From Chrysomallon squamiferum (taxonomy: Eukaryota; Mollusca; Gastropoda; Neomphalida; Peltospiridae): a stretch of 22,500 nucleotides of DNA. The notes below the pieces were generated by a model. That model saw nothing but the letters and a program-made list of their open reading frames with translations, made no database searches and was not told where the DNA came from. Positions 7,914 to 16,908 of the stretch are shown here, piece by piece; the stretch's first letter is position 1; the number at the start of each line of letters is the position of its first letter. Position numbers and translations under genes: made by a program. The stretch spans positions 4,024,065 through 4,046,564 of the forward strand of contig CM022671.1 of assembly GCA_012295275.1 (NCBI GenBank), in the 5' to 3' direction.

Positions 7914-7945
7914 GCATGCGTGTGCGTGCGTGTGCGTGCGTGTGT
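7914..7945. repeat. GTGCGT repeat, alternating purine-pyrimidine
   Basis: Thirty-two bp of unbroken purine-pyrimidine alternation made of GC, AT and GT steps, mostly GTGCGT units. GC/GT alternation of this length is prone to Z-DNA. Confidence 0.9.
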
Positions 7946-8084
7946 TATGCATGTGTTACGCATAGCCATCATGTAGCCGTATTTCCAAGCGTACTTCAAG
8001 CTTTTGCCGAGTTAACACGTGTACAATCGTGCAGTCGTGTGTTTTTAATTAAAACGAGACCTTCACGTCAATTAATCTGTACTG

Positions 8085-8098
8085 GGTTTGGCGAAACC
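8085..8098. other. Hairpin GGTTT-GGCG-AAACC with E2F-like core
   Basis: A perfect 5-bp stem with a GGCG loop. TTTGGCGAAA (8087-8096) resembles the E2F site TTTSGCGS. The motif is short and could be chance. Confidence 0.3.
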
Positions 8099-8318
8099 AC
8101 CTCGCTTGTTGCGATCGATTTCAACAGCTTGAAGCAGTAGGGAACGCTGAATTCACAGCAACAGGTTTTTTTTTTTTTTATATTTTTCATTTTACAGCGT
8201 TGTGCTTTAGGACTCTCTAAGCGAATACGAAGCGAAAACCTTCGTTCATTAATGCGTGAAAAGTACTTATTTTCAGCTTCTGCTACAGTGGAAGGGTTAT
8301 GCATACATTCGTGTGTAT

Positions 8319-8348
<30 letters not shown>
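8319..8348. repeat. (ATAG)n microsatellite
   Basis: About seven perfect tetranucleotide units. Confidence 0.95.
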
Positions 8349-8349
<1 letters not shown>

Positions 8350-8523
8350 TCGTGTTTTTTAAAAACAGAACAAAAAGATCGTGAAATTCTTGTTTAAAAA
8401 TTAATAATTGAGTTTAACGAGGGTTTAATGATGTACTGTAATTATTGTATACAATAATATATTGATACAGTATGAAAATACAGACACATATAGATTAGAT
8501 TATGTGAGAGAGAGACACACACT

Positions 8524-8875
<352 letters not shown>

Positions 8876-9005
8876 AATATAATATAATAATATAATTTAA
8901 TATAATATAATATAATATAATATAATATAATATAATATAATATAATATAATATAATATAATATAATATAATGTAATCTAATATAATAGAAAGTAATATAA
9001 CATAA
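8876..9005. repeat. (TATAA)n pentanucleotide array
   Basis: Near-perfect TATAA units from about 8900 to 8970, with interrupted units on both sides to about 9005. The core is about 14 perfect units. Confidence 0.95.
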
Positions 9006-9154
9006 ATAATTTATATAATGCAATATATTACAAAAAACAACAATGAACGTAGATTTATTGTTTAGCGATGAGCGTAAGGTGTTAGTCACGAGCTGATAAA
9101 ATAAAACGAAACAAACGAACAATAAAAGTAAAATAAATATCATTTTAACAAACG

Positions 9155-9187
<33 letters not shown>

Positions 9188-9320
9188 CAATATTTATGAA
9201 ACAAACCATTTCTTTCGCTCAAGCTATCATTTCAACCAAGCATTAACAAACAATCTTCGTCATGTTTAAAAAAAAATAAAAAAAAAAAAAAGGTTAAAAC
9301 TACAACAACCCCAATAACGA
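9006..9320. other. AT-rich DNA with poly(A) tracts
   Basis: A32 at 9155-9186 and an A-rich run at 9268-9291. No gene seen. Confidence 0.7.
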
Positions 9321-9327
9321 CGTTCTC

Positions 9328-9341
9328 TCACCAGGGGGCGC
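9328..9341 (+). promoter_or_regulatory. Near-consensus CTCF-binding motif
   Basis: TCACCAGGGGGCGC matches the bilaterian CTCF core CCASYAGRKGGCRS at 13 of 14 positions; only the first base differs. CTCF is an eleven-zinc-finger architectural protein conserved across Bilateria. An E-box CACGTG lies 5 bp further on (9347-9352). Occupancy is inferred, not shown. Confidence 0.45.
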
Positions 9342-9390
9342 TTTGACACGTGGGTGATTTTCGAAAGGCTTTGAAAAAAAAAAACCCTCT

Positions 9391-9411
9391 GGATACTAAC
9401 GGCTTGTATCC
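9391..9411. repeat. Short inverted repeat GGATAC...GTATCC
   Basis: Perfect 6-bp arms at 9391-9396 and 9406-9411 with a 9-nt loop, between an A-run (9374-9384) and A26 (9423-9448). Confidence 0.7.
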
Positions 9412-9422
9412 CCCTATGAGAC

Positions 9423-9448
9423 AAAAAAAAAAAAAAAAAAAAAAAAAA
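9423..9448. repeat. Poly(A) tract, A26
   Basis: Uninterrupted A run. Confidence 0.95.
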
Positions 9449-9599
9449 CGTCCTGCTACAACTACAAAAAAGACTGGGCTGTTTTGTTAACAATCATGCG
9501 CCCATATGCACTCAGTATGTTTTCCTGCGGTTTCATCTACTTTATGTGCATTTACAGGAGATAATAAAGAAAAAAAAAAAAAAATAATAAAATAAATAA

Positions 9600-9876
9600 A
9601 TAAATGATGTGACACGAGTCCCGAAGTGTTTAGCTTGTGCACTTGGCTCACAGAGGGTTAATATCGTAGTTTTCTCATTTAACAGAGTGCGGTGTGCGTA
9701 ATGTGCTTCGCGAAAGGGTCTTTGTCGCTGAGGCGAGCAGATTGGTTCTTGAGGTGTAAAAGAGTGTGAATGATTCGTTTTTTATTTACTGAGCTGACAG
9801 GAAAACCCCGCTGCTTTTGGGCCTCGTTAGGTCAGCTCTTATGAAACGCGTGTGTGTTTTGTACGTATTTTCTGTA

Positions 9877-9881
<5 letters not shown>
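9600..9881. other. Moderately CpG-rich unique DNA with an inverted repeat
   Basis: Unique sequence with CpGs and no supportable ORF. Perfect 8-bp arms GAGCTGAC (9791-9798) and GTCAGCTC (9831-9838) flank a 32-nt spacer. Confidence 0.4.

Positions 9882-9942
<61 letters not shown>
9882..9942. repeat. (GA)30 microsatellite
   Basis: About 30 perfect GA units. Confidence 0.98.
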
Positions 9943-9947
<5 letters not shown>

Positions 9948-9980
9948 TCACATACGAATGTTCACTGAGAGTAAGTCACA

Positions 9981-10060
9981 GAGATTTGTATCTTCACTGA
10001 ATCAAGTAGAGATTTGTATCTAAGTGAATCACGTATATATGTATCTAAGAGAATCATGTA
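9981..10060. repeat. Minisatellite C, three units of 25-28 bp
   Basis: Units 9981-10008, 10009-10035 and 10036-10060 share a TTTGTATCT or ATATGTATCT half and a GAATCA half. The divergence suggests an old or slowly expanding tandem. Confidence 0.8.
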
Positions 10061-10345
10061 TATAATGTAAGCATGTACGTTTGTACCTACATGTGAACGT
10101 TTAAACCTATCTGTGTATGTATTATGTATGTGTGCATGCATGTACGTACGTATGTATGTATGTATATATATGTGTGTGTGTATATATGTATGTATATATA
10201 TGTGTGTGTGTGTATATATATATATATATTTGTATGTATATACGTATGTACGTTCGTACGTACGTTTGTATATATGTTTTATCTTTATGTATGTTTGCAT
10301 ATATATTTGAATGTATAAAATGCACGTACGCATGTATATATACAT
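10061..10345. repeat. Compound GTAC/TATG/TG/TA microsatellite
   Basis: Mixed GTAC, GTAT, GT and TA tracts, with a locally duplicated TATG-TA-TG-TA module at about 10150-10230. Met-Tyr-Val and Thr-Tyr-Ile frames are artefacts. Confidence 0.92.
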
Positions 10346-10535
10346 GAATATTAATTTATGTTTAACAAACCATTAAATGATTATTACGACTCATATTCAC
10401 GAAGCCACCAGATATCAACCTGCTAACTGACTCTCACTCAAGAGATTAATCATCGTTTTTTTTGTTTTTTTGGTTTTTTTTTGACTCTGAAAGCTTTCTC
10501 ATTTCGTCTAGGTGAATAATTTCCCATAAACCTGG

Positions 10536-10844
10536 TCAACTGTGTCCAGCAGCTGAATTCACGAGATAGGTATTCCTTTGTTTTTTTTGTTTTGTTTTTT
10601 TAATGTATCTGGTGTACGCCATTGTTGCAATATTCGTGTCATGTAATTCATCCGATGGTGGTAAATTGTGTGATTCACCCATCTGTTGTCGATGTAGCCA
10701 CATTTCCGTGTTCGACACGTTGTCATTCGGTAGGAAAAACAATGCAATCAGATTTTTTTTTCCTATCTGATCAGCTGTAACAATTTTTCTGGTTATCTGT
10801 TCTGATACTGAATAAAAGTGTCGTGATTTCATTTCATTTCTCAT
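10536..10844 (-). other. Most protein-like ORF in the window, 102 codons, unproven
   Basis: The minus strand has an ATG (complement of 10842-10844), a second in-frame ATG four codons later with G at -3, and a TGA at 10536-10538. The sequence is mixed and hydrophilic, starting MRNEMKSRHFYSVSEQITRK, with WLHRQQMGESHNLPPSDELH in the middle and a KKTKQKKQ patch near residues 82-89 where the DNA is A-rich. There is no signal peptide or membrane segment. I recognise no family. Poly(A) on the coding strand lies just upstream (10853-10872), with no polypyrimidine tract, so a conventional acceptor is not evident. It may be a small gene, an exon, a retrocopy fragment or chance. Confidence 0.18.
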
Positions 10845-10852
10845 CTGTTAGG

Positions 10853-10980
10853 ATTTTTTTTTTTTTTTTTTTAAAATAATTTTAATAATAACTTTGATGA
10901 TGACAGTAATAATAATGCTGACGCGATATTATTGATGATAATAATAATAATAGATGATGATGATATAAATGAAAGTAAAT
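10853..10980. repeat. Poly(T) followed by degenerate ATR trinucleotides
   Basis: About 20 T at 10853-10872, then AAT and GAT units with interruptions to about 10970. Confidence 0.85.
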
Positions 10981-11270
10981 GATAAATTATTAGTTTCCAT
11001 TTTGTTTCTCTGACTTTTTGATTTTTATTTCAAATTGGTGCATTAACCGTATTTTTGTTCTATTTACATATGGAAACTAGTAGTACATGTATGTCAGTAA
11101 ATATATATATGTATATGTCTATGTATATATGTATCTTGTCTCCCACTTCTTTTCTTTGTCTCACTCATGTTTTCTTTCTTTAAATCACTGTGGCTTTACA
11201 TATTTCATTGTGTGTATCTCTTGCTAAGTATGTTAGTGATCCTAAAATTCAACGTATCTATCCATCAAAT

Positions 11271-11271
<1 letters not shown>
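10981..11271. other. AT-rich unique DNA, no gene seen
   Basis: Short TA/TATG patch at about 11099-11132; nothing else supportable. Confidence 0.6.

Positions 11272-11342
<71 letters not shown>
11272..11342. repeat. (CT)35 microsatellite
   Basis: About 35 perfect CT units. Confidence 0.98.
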
Positions 11343-11345
<3 letters not shown>

Positions 11346-11754
11346 ATGTGTACCTGTCTCTAAAATCAAAATACTTCTCTCCTCCTCATTTAAACGAACA
11401 ATAAATACCGGGTTTTCGATTCTAATCATCTTAGAGAAATGTTGTTTTTTATTTTTTTTTTTTTTTATTATTTCACCTTCTTTCGTCAATTGTACTTTAA
11501 TTGATCAAACGATACATCAAAGAACAAAACGGGACAAGCAATGTGTCCGGTACGGACAACACGAACAAATTTCCTCTTTAATTTAAAAAAAAAAAAAAAA
11601 AAAAAAAGAGAGACTGAAGTCATCTTTTGTTGAATGAGAAGTTCAAAAGTTTAAAAATGACCTGAAACAAACACACACAGATCATTGTGGAGGGAGGGGG
11701 AGAGAGAAAAAAAAAAAACAGATCAGTTAGCATCATTTCATTTCATTTCAAAAC
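11343..11754. other. AT-rich DNA with poly(A) and a short hairpin
   Basis: A23 at 11585-11607 and a G/A-rich stretch at about 11688-11719. TGTCCG-GTA-CGGACA at 11544-11558 is a perfect 6-bp stem with a 3-nt loop. No gene seen. Confidence 0.6.
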
Positions 11755-12005
11755 GACGCTTATTTCGCAATTAAAAGCCGGGTCGTTTGGCAGCGCGTGC
11801 TGCACGAGACAGCGCGAGCCCTGCACGAGATGACACTTTAAACATGTGGGCTGATTGAAGCGGCTGAAAACTCATCTAAATGTTTTCACTGGGTAATCAG
11901 GTGTGAAGGTGTCGCAGGGACATCTCGCAGTTAAACCGCGGGCGGGGCTTTGAAGGGTGTGTCCAGTTCGAAGACAGATTGCGCAAATCTAGAATTGCGT
12001 TTTGT
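11755..12005. promoter_or_regulatory. CpG-rich promoter-like block
   Basis: About 250 bp rich in CpG between AT-rich flanks. It has a GC box GGGCGGGGC (11940-11948; Sp/KLF type), the perfect 8-bp palindrome TTGCGCAA (11979-11986; C/EBP or PAR-bZIP core) and a diverged tandem duplication of a CAGCGCG...TGCACGAGA unit (11791-11830). No long ORF crosses it. I infer a regulatory element or transcription start region. Confidence 0.3.
11791..11830. repeat. Two-copy CpG-rich tandem repeat, about 20 bp
   Basis: Copies at 11791-11809 and 11810-11830 both run CAGCGCG...CTGCACGAGA and differ by a small indel and two substitutions. Confidence 0.8.
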
Positions 12006-12105
12006 ATCAGGTGAGGCTGGGGTTACAGAGAATGTGTGTTTTTTTTTTTTTCTCGTTCCAACATGTGATCACTAAAATTACTGTAAAGTTAAACAACGTT
12101 TTTAT

Positions 12106-12351
12106 TAAAAAAAAAAATATATATATATAATAATAGTAATAATAACAACACAATAATAACAGAAGTATCATCAATAACAATAACGACAATATTAATGCTA
12201 GTAACTTTAACAACAGAATAATAATTATAATAACAATACCAGAAGCAACTACAACAACAAAAATAACAACAACAACAACGGCGACAACGATATTATATAT
12301 ACACACACATACAAACACACATACACACACACAAACACACATACACACACA

Positions 12352-12387
<36 letters not shown>

Positions 12388-12450
12388 CTTTTTAAAATAT
12401 ACTCCCGAAATATACTTCTTAAAAAAAATAAAATAAAATAAAATAAAATG
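12106..12450. repeat. Microsatellite cluster A/TA, (AAT/AAC)n, (CA)n, (AAAT)n, (AAAAT)n
   Basis: Degenerate AAT/AAC trinucleotides at about 12128-12290, CA/CATA at 12299-12351, a near-perfect AAAT run at about 12351-12386 and an AAAAT run at about 12422-12450. Confidence 0.92.
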
Positions 12451-12732
12451 AAGTTTAATTTGATAAACTTCACGAAATAAATGAATACGTATTTCGTTTT
12501 CGCGATATTTATTGCCTTTGACGTCACATTTCTTCAGACAGTGTTTACGGCATAATATATTTCTTTTATGTTTCTATTCATAATTTACAAATCTGTGTTG
12601 GTTTTGAATCAGATAGGGTGAAAATGATATGCTGTATCTTGCAACATCTGCAAGCTGATGTTGTAGATATATTTCAGAGCAAAAAAAAACAACAAACAAA
12701 TCCCATATCTCATATTTCAGAGCAAAACTATT
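12451..12732. other. AT-rich unique DNA with a 16-bp direct repeat
   Basis: ATATTTCAGAGCAAAA is present exactly at 12669-12684 and 12712-12727, offset 43 bp. No gene seen. Confidence 0.7.
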
Positions 12733-12737
12733 TAATA

Positions 12738-12773
<36 letters not shown>

Positions 12774-12793
12774 TGTATGTATGTATGTATGTC
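12733..12793. repeat. (TA)n-(TATG)n microsatellite
   Basis: A short TA run, then about 12 perfect TATG units. Confidence 0.95.
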
Positions 12794-12911
12794 ATCACAA
12801 ATATATATATATAACTGAATGTTTTCAAACAGTCACATTTATGGAGAATAAGTTTTGCATTTAATATTAAATTTAAGGGAAACAATATTACATGTCCATT
12901 TGAAAGCTCGA

Positions 12912-13050
12912 ATATAATATATATGTGTACGTGTGTGTGTGTTTATATATGTATATATGTATGTGTGTATGCGTGTATGTATGAAATATACATGTATGTG
13001 TGTATGAATGGATGTATATGTGTATTATGAATCTATACATGTATATATTT
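12912..13050. repeat. Imperfect TA/TG/TATG tract
   Basis: Interleaved TA, GT and TATG units with interruptions. Confidence 0.8.
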
Positions 13051-13087
13051 CAGATTTCAATACGATAAGGAATATAAATAAATATTA

Positions 13088-13345
13088 TTAAAAAAAAAAA
13101 CCCCAATAATAACAAAAAACAAGAATAAAAATGAATATCAGAAAATTAATTACATAATTATATTTTGTGTAGTACGGCTGTAAGAATAATAATAATTTAA
13201 TAACTATAATAATAATAATTATTATTCTTATTTTTATTCTTCTTCTTATTATTATTGTTATAATGATGATTATGAGTGTTATGATGATGACGATATTTGT
13301 CATGATAGAGATGATGATGACAATAATGATGATAATAATCAGTAT
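13088..13345. repeat. Degenerate AAT/ATT/ATG trinucleotide region
   Basis: An A-run, then AAT and ATT units that switch to ATG/ATA units by about 13260. Confidence 0.8.
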
Positions 13346-13804
13346 GGAAATTCAGATCATGTAACATAAGACATTAAAAAAAAACCCACTACATACAGGT
13401 GTACTTATTAATAATACATCACAGCACTGCTTAATACGCAGATTATAAAGGAGATTAAATTTAGAAGAAAAAAATAAACACACAAATAAATAAAGGGATT
13501 TAAAACGAGGCGCATAATTTCTATGATAATAATTAAATGAAAATAAAAAAATAATGTGCAATTTCTCTTTACTTTTAGGAGATATTTATGTTAAGAGATT
13601 AGCGGAACAGTACAGTTATAATTAAACAATAACAAAACAAAAAATAACGACATCGTAGTTGTAAACGATTGTGTTTCTCTATTAAGGCGGATTTTGATAA
13701 AGGTTTTTTTAATTTTTTTTATTTTATTTTACATTATAATTAAAAACTAATCCGTTGTCATTGATAATGTGTAAATGTACTTGCATTATTAGCATTCAGT
13801 GAAT
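13346..13804. other. AT-rich unique DNA, no gene seen
   Basis: About 450 bp with frequent stops and short A/T runs. Confidence 0.6.
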
Positions 13805-13877
13805 GTTGCTGCTGTTGCTGTTGCTGTTGCTGCTACTGCTGCCGTTGATAGTTAATTGTTGTTGTTGTTGTTGTTGC
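13805..13877. repeat. (TTG/CTG)n trinucleotide repeat
   Basis: Mixed TTG and CTG units, a short interruption at about 13845-13855, then six TTG units ending in TTGCAG. It is not embedded in a long ORF. Confidence 0.9.
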
Positions 13878-14256
13878 AGTAACGTTTATAACAAACACGC
13901 GCTGACGTTGTTACCGTCACGCTCGGCTTGTTTCGAAACGTCTGGTGCCAGAAACAATCTTTTGAAAGTTTGAAATTAGTAAAGCATGACTAATATAGGT
14001 CATTAACCTCTGACGTAATATTATTTTAATGAGTTTTGTTTTTATTTTCAAATATATATAAAAAAAAAAAAATTCTGCAGGATCAGTAATATAATACGGA
14101 TCGATTTCATAAAGGTAAAAAAAAATATATAAATATATATATGTATGTATTTCATATTTCCACCATTTTTATAATAATAAATATTTTGTATAGATAAAAA
14201 TAGCTGATATATATATAGATATATACGCGTTCATAATTCTTTACCCGATATGCATC
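13878..14256. other. Unique DNA; CpG-containing left part, AT-rich right part
   Basis: 13885-13945 has several CpGs. GTTTCGAAAC is a 10-bp palindrome at 13929-13938. The rest is AT-rich with short TA tracts. No gene seen. Confidence 0.5.
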
Positions 14257-14257
14257 T

Positions 14258-14298
<41 letters not shown>

Positions 14299-14480
14299 GT
14301 TTGTTTATTCGGATTTTGTTTGCTTGTTTGTTTAATCGACTGAACTATTTTTATCGGTTTAATATTTCTATTTATTTATTTATATATTTATTTTATTTTT
14401 CAAAACTAGTGCATGCACAGGATCACAATATATATATATATATCTGTGTGTACATACATACACACATACATACATAAAAA
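14257..14480. repeat. (TTTA)n tracts, TA run and CATA tract
   Basis: About ten TTTA units at 14257-14297, a second weaker set at about 14367-14400, TA at 14428-14443 and CATA at about 14451-14477. Confidence 0.9.
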
Positions 14481-14544
14481 CGAAATAATCAATGTTTTAA
14501 ATAACATGAAACTAACAAGTAACCATGAAATTTACACTGATCCT

Positions 14545-14710
14545 AGCAACAAAAAACAATAATAACATAAATATTAACAACAACAAAATTAACAACACTA
14601 AAAAAACCACAAAAGGTATGAAACGAACATCAATAACAACAACCTGCATCAAACACACAACAACAACAACAAAATAAACAAAAATTAATATTGTGCCTTT
14701 GGGAGTTCTG

Positions 14711-14741
<31 letters not shown>

Positions 14742-14746
14742 TTGTT
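14545..14746. repeat. Degenerate (CAA)n and (TGTC)n tracts
   Basis: AAC/AAT-rich sequence to about 14680, then TGTC units at 14711-14737 grading into TTTG. Confidence 0.85.
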
Positions 14747-14777
14747 TTTACGCTTTTTTTTTCGTTATTTGTCGGCG

Positions 14778-14886
14778 TTTTCACCACTGGTTTTCATTTG
14801 CATTTGTCTGAAGGCGACGTCCGAACGTCCCAAAGCAGTGGTGAAATGGCAGTGGTGAAATTGCAGTGGTGAAATAGCAGTTAAAT
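14778..14886. repeat. 14-bp minisatellite with an upstream inverted copy
   Basis: GCAGTGGTGAAATN is repeated exactly in tandem at 14835-14848, 14849-14862 and 14863-14876, with a decayed fourth copy at 14877-14886. The reverse complement of its core, TTTCACCACTG, lies upstream at 14779-14789. One strand can thus pair the upstream arm with any of the three copies. Confidence 0.95.
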
Positions 14887-15215
14887 TTTGAAAATAACCA
14901 GTTTTTCATTTTTTTCTCTCCTCGTCTCTTTATCAAACTTGTGGCTATTACTTACTGCAGAGTTTTTCTTGTTATCAATAAAAGTAGGATGGATGTATGA
15001 TAAAGGATTTTGTTGTTGTTGCTGCTGTTGTTGATGATGATGATGATGATGATGATGTTTCTATGTGTGTGTGTGTATATATGTATATATTAAACACGCA
15101 AAGGAATGTTGTTTTTATTATTATTATTTATTATTATTATTATTATTACTATGTTGCTGTTTTTGATTTTACAGTTAAGGGAATTTCATTTATTTATTTA
15201 TTTATTTACTTACTT
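14887..15215. repeat. AT-rich DNA then TTG/CTG/ATG, GT, ATT and TTTA tracts
   Basis: 14887-15009 is AT-rich without features. Next come (TTG)(CTG)(ATG) at 15010-15057, GT at about 15065-15077, ATT at 15117-15149 and TTTA at about 15186-15211. Confidence 0.88.
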
Positions 15216-15296
15216 ACCCTACTTAATTTATTGTTTCTGTTAAGTGGGGAGTAGCACTATTATGACACGAAGAATTAGTTTTGTATATAAAACAAA

Positions 15297-15333
15297 ACAC
15301 ACACACACACACACGCACACACACACACACACA
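15297..15333. repeat. (CA)n microsatellite
   Basis: About 18 CA units with one CG interruption. Confidence 0.95.
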
Positions 15334-15494
15334 TATATACATATAAACGTTTTAAAATGGCTCCAACACATCATAATCACCTTATCATCCAGACACCCTT
15401 TTGACCCCTCCCCCTGTCACTGCCCCTCCTCTAATGTTCTTGGTATTACTTCATCTGTTCCAAATCAGCCAGAACCGAAGAGAAAAAAAAAAAA

Positions 15495-15749
15495 ATGAAA
15501 TTTGGAAAAATAGAAATTCTTAAAATTCTTATCTGTACGTGTCATTTTTGTTTGTTGTTTGTGCACCAATATCAACTCATGGACCAGACCAGCAACCACA
15601 CAAAGCCCCATTTGTTCTTTGGCTGCACCAAAACGAGGCAGGCAAAATGTTTAAGCGTTTTACTTTTAATAACTCGTTATCTCTCTGGCAGGCAGGCGGA
15701 GATAAGGCGGTGTTGTATGACAGGGTATGGCAAAACAACACAAAATTAA
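15495..15749 (+). other. ORF of 84 codons, coding status unproven
   Basis: ATG at 15495 has A at -3, directly after an A-run; the stop is TGA-free and ends at 15747-15749 (TAA). The N-terminus is basic then hydrophobic (MKFGKIEILKILICTCHFCL, hydrophobic about residues 8-24). The rest is mixed and cysteine-containing, for example HLFFGCTKTRQAKCLSVLL. A signal-peptide-like start is possible. No family recognised; chance is likely. Confidence 0.12.
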
Positions 15750-15815
15750 AAGCGTTATATCATTAAATGGACCGACAACATGACACAAGTTTACGCTTAG
15801 CTAAAGTGGCAGATA

Positions 15816-15923
15816 TTTTTTTTTTCTTTTTTTTTTTTTTTTTTTTTCGTATTAACCATTTTTATTTTTTCTATATTTGTTTTTTTTTTTTTTTTATTTT
15901 TTTTTTTTTTTTTTTTTTTTTTT
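15816..15923. repeat. Poly(T) tract cluster
   Basis: A T-run of about 30 with one C (15816-15847), then a T-rich gap, T15 (15881-15895) and T27 (15897-15923). Confidence 0.93.
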
Positions 15924-16130
15924 CGTTCTGTAAATGTCTACATTGAACAAGAGTTTATTCATAAACAAGGTTTTTTTTTTTTTCTGTTTTTCGTTTTTTA
16001 TTTTTATTTATTTCGAATCGTATATATTTAAAATAACTTTTATTTTTCTGCCCGTCGCTATTAATTTTTCACTTCAGTTTTGAACAAGGAATGGTTTGTT
16101 TTATTTTCTAATTACTTTTCCTTCAGCTAA

Positions 16131-16132
<2 letters not shown>
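15924..16132. other. T-rich unique DNA, no gene seen
   Basis: Includes T14 near 15970-15983. Nothing else supportable. Confidence 0.6.
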
Positions 16133-16212
<80 letters not shown>

Positions 16213-16340
16213 TTCATTCTTTCTTGGTTTTTCTTATTCTTTCTCTCTATCATTCTTTCTTTTTTCTCTTTCTTTCTCTCTCGACAGATTATTATTTTTC
16301 TATTAACATATGTTTATTTCTCTTTCTTTTCTCTTTTTAA
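16133..16340. repeat. (CT)36 with pyrimidine-rich extension
   Basis: Perfect CT at 16133-16204. Impure CT/TTTC pyrimidine sequence continues to about 16284 and again to about 16339. Confidence 0.95.
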
Positions 16341-16450
16341 TCTAAATAAAAATAATAATAATTATATATATATAATTTTTAACAGAACTATTCTCCTTAT
16401 TCGTCTTCTTCATTTTGTTTCATTCTTCTCACCCGAAGTCGCAAATCCGT

Positions 16451-16452
<2 letters not shown>

Positions 16453-16481
<29 letters not shown>
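16453..16481. repeat. Poly(T) tract, T29
   Basis: Left border of the CpG-rich repeat block. Confidence 0.95.
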
Positions 16482-16504
16482 CAATTCGTGTGGAAACTTC
16501 GTGT

Positions 16505-16905
16505 GATTCCGCGGCAAGGCTGATACGACAGATAACTCTTGTTACCTGTTAGAATATTTATTGAAAAGATCACAGAGCCGCTATCGGAGTCGCAGTAACA
16601 CCGTTATATCTGCGCTACAAGTGTCACTGACATCTCGCAGAACGGCGACAATAAGACCGCGGCCGATACAAATCGAGAGACAAGTGTTTTTATCAGTGAC
16701 AAACAGCGGTAATCGAGACTCGTCAAAAGACTACAACACGAAACGTTACGAGTGACAAAGACTACAATCCGTACTAATCGAGACAACGATAGATGTTTAT
16801 CGAGACCGATACTAAATAGAGACTACTACTACTACTACTACGCCTGATTGAAATCTGCCGAAACGATACTAATCGATACTACGGGTGATACCAATCGATA
16901 CTTCT
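16505..16905. repeat. CpG-rich scrambled short-motif repeat
   Basis: The motif AATCGAGAC or its variant AATCGATACT recurs at 16671, 16711, 16776, 16799, 16871 and 16893. AAAGACTACAA recurs exactly at 16726-16736 and 16757-16767, and ACT units run at 16823-16841. Spacing is irregular, so this is not a clean tandem array. The plus frame 16561-16755 is open but lacks an ATG. Poly(T) tracts sit on both sides. Confidence 0.7.
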
Positions 16906-16906
16906 T

Positions 16907-16908
<2 letters not shown>

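Larger units (their letters stand above)
7818..8317. other. Unique DNA with CpGs, no convincing gene
   Basis: Contains a Z-DNA-prone run (7914-7945), an E-box in ACACGTGT (CACGTG 8016-8021), a small hairpin with an E2F-like core (8085-8098) and a T-run (8167-8179). A minus-strand ATG frame of 78 codons (complement 8068-8304, starting MHNPSTVAEAENKYFSR) crosses the T-run as Lys codons. Its ATG context is poor and I do not call it a gene. Confidence 0.4.

Noticed and set aside
8068-8304. 78-codon minus-strand ATG ORF
   Set aside because: Reasonable composition but a poor start context (T at -3), and it runs through a 13-nt T tract read as lysines, which indels would quickly break. No relatives recognised.
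13805-13877. (TTG/CTG)n as a coding polyglutamine or polyleucine tract
   Set aside because: No long frame extends on either side on either strand.
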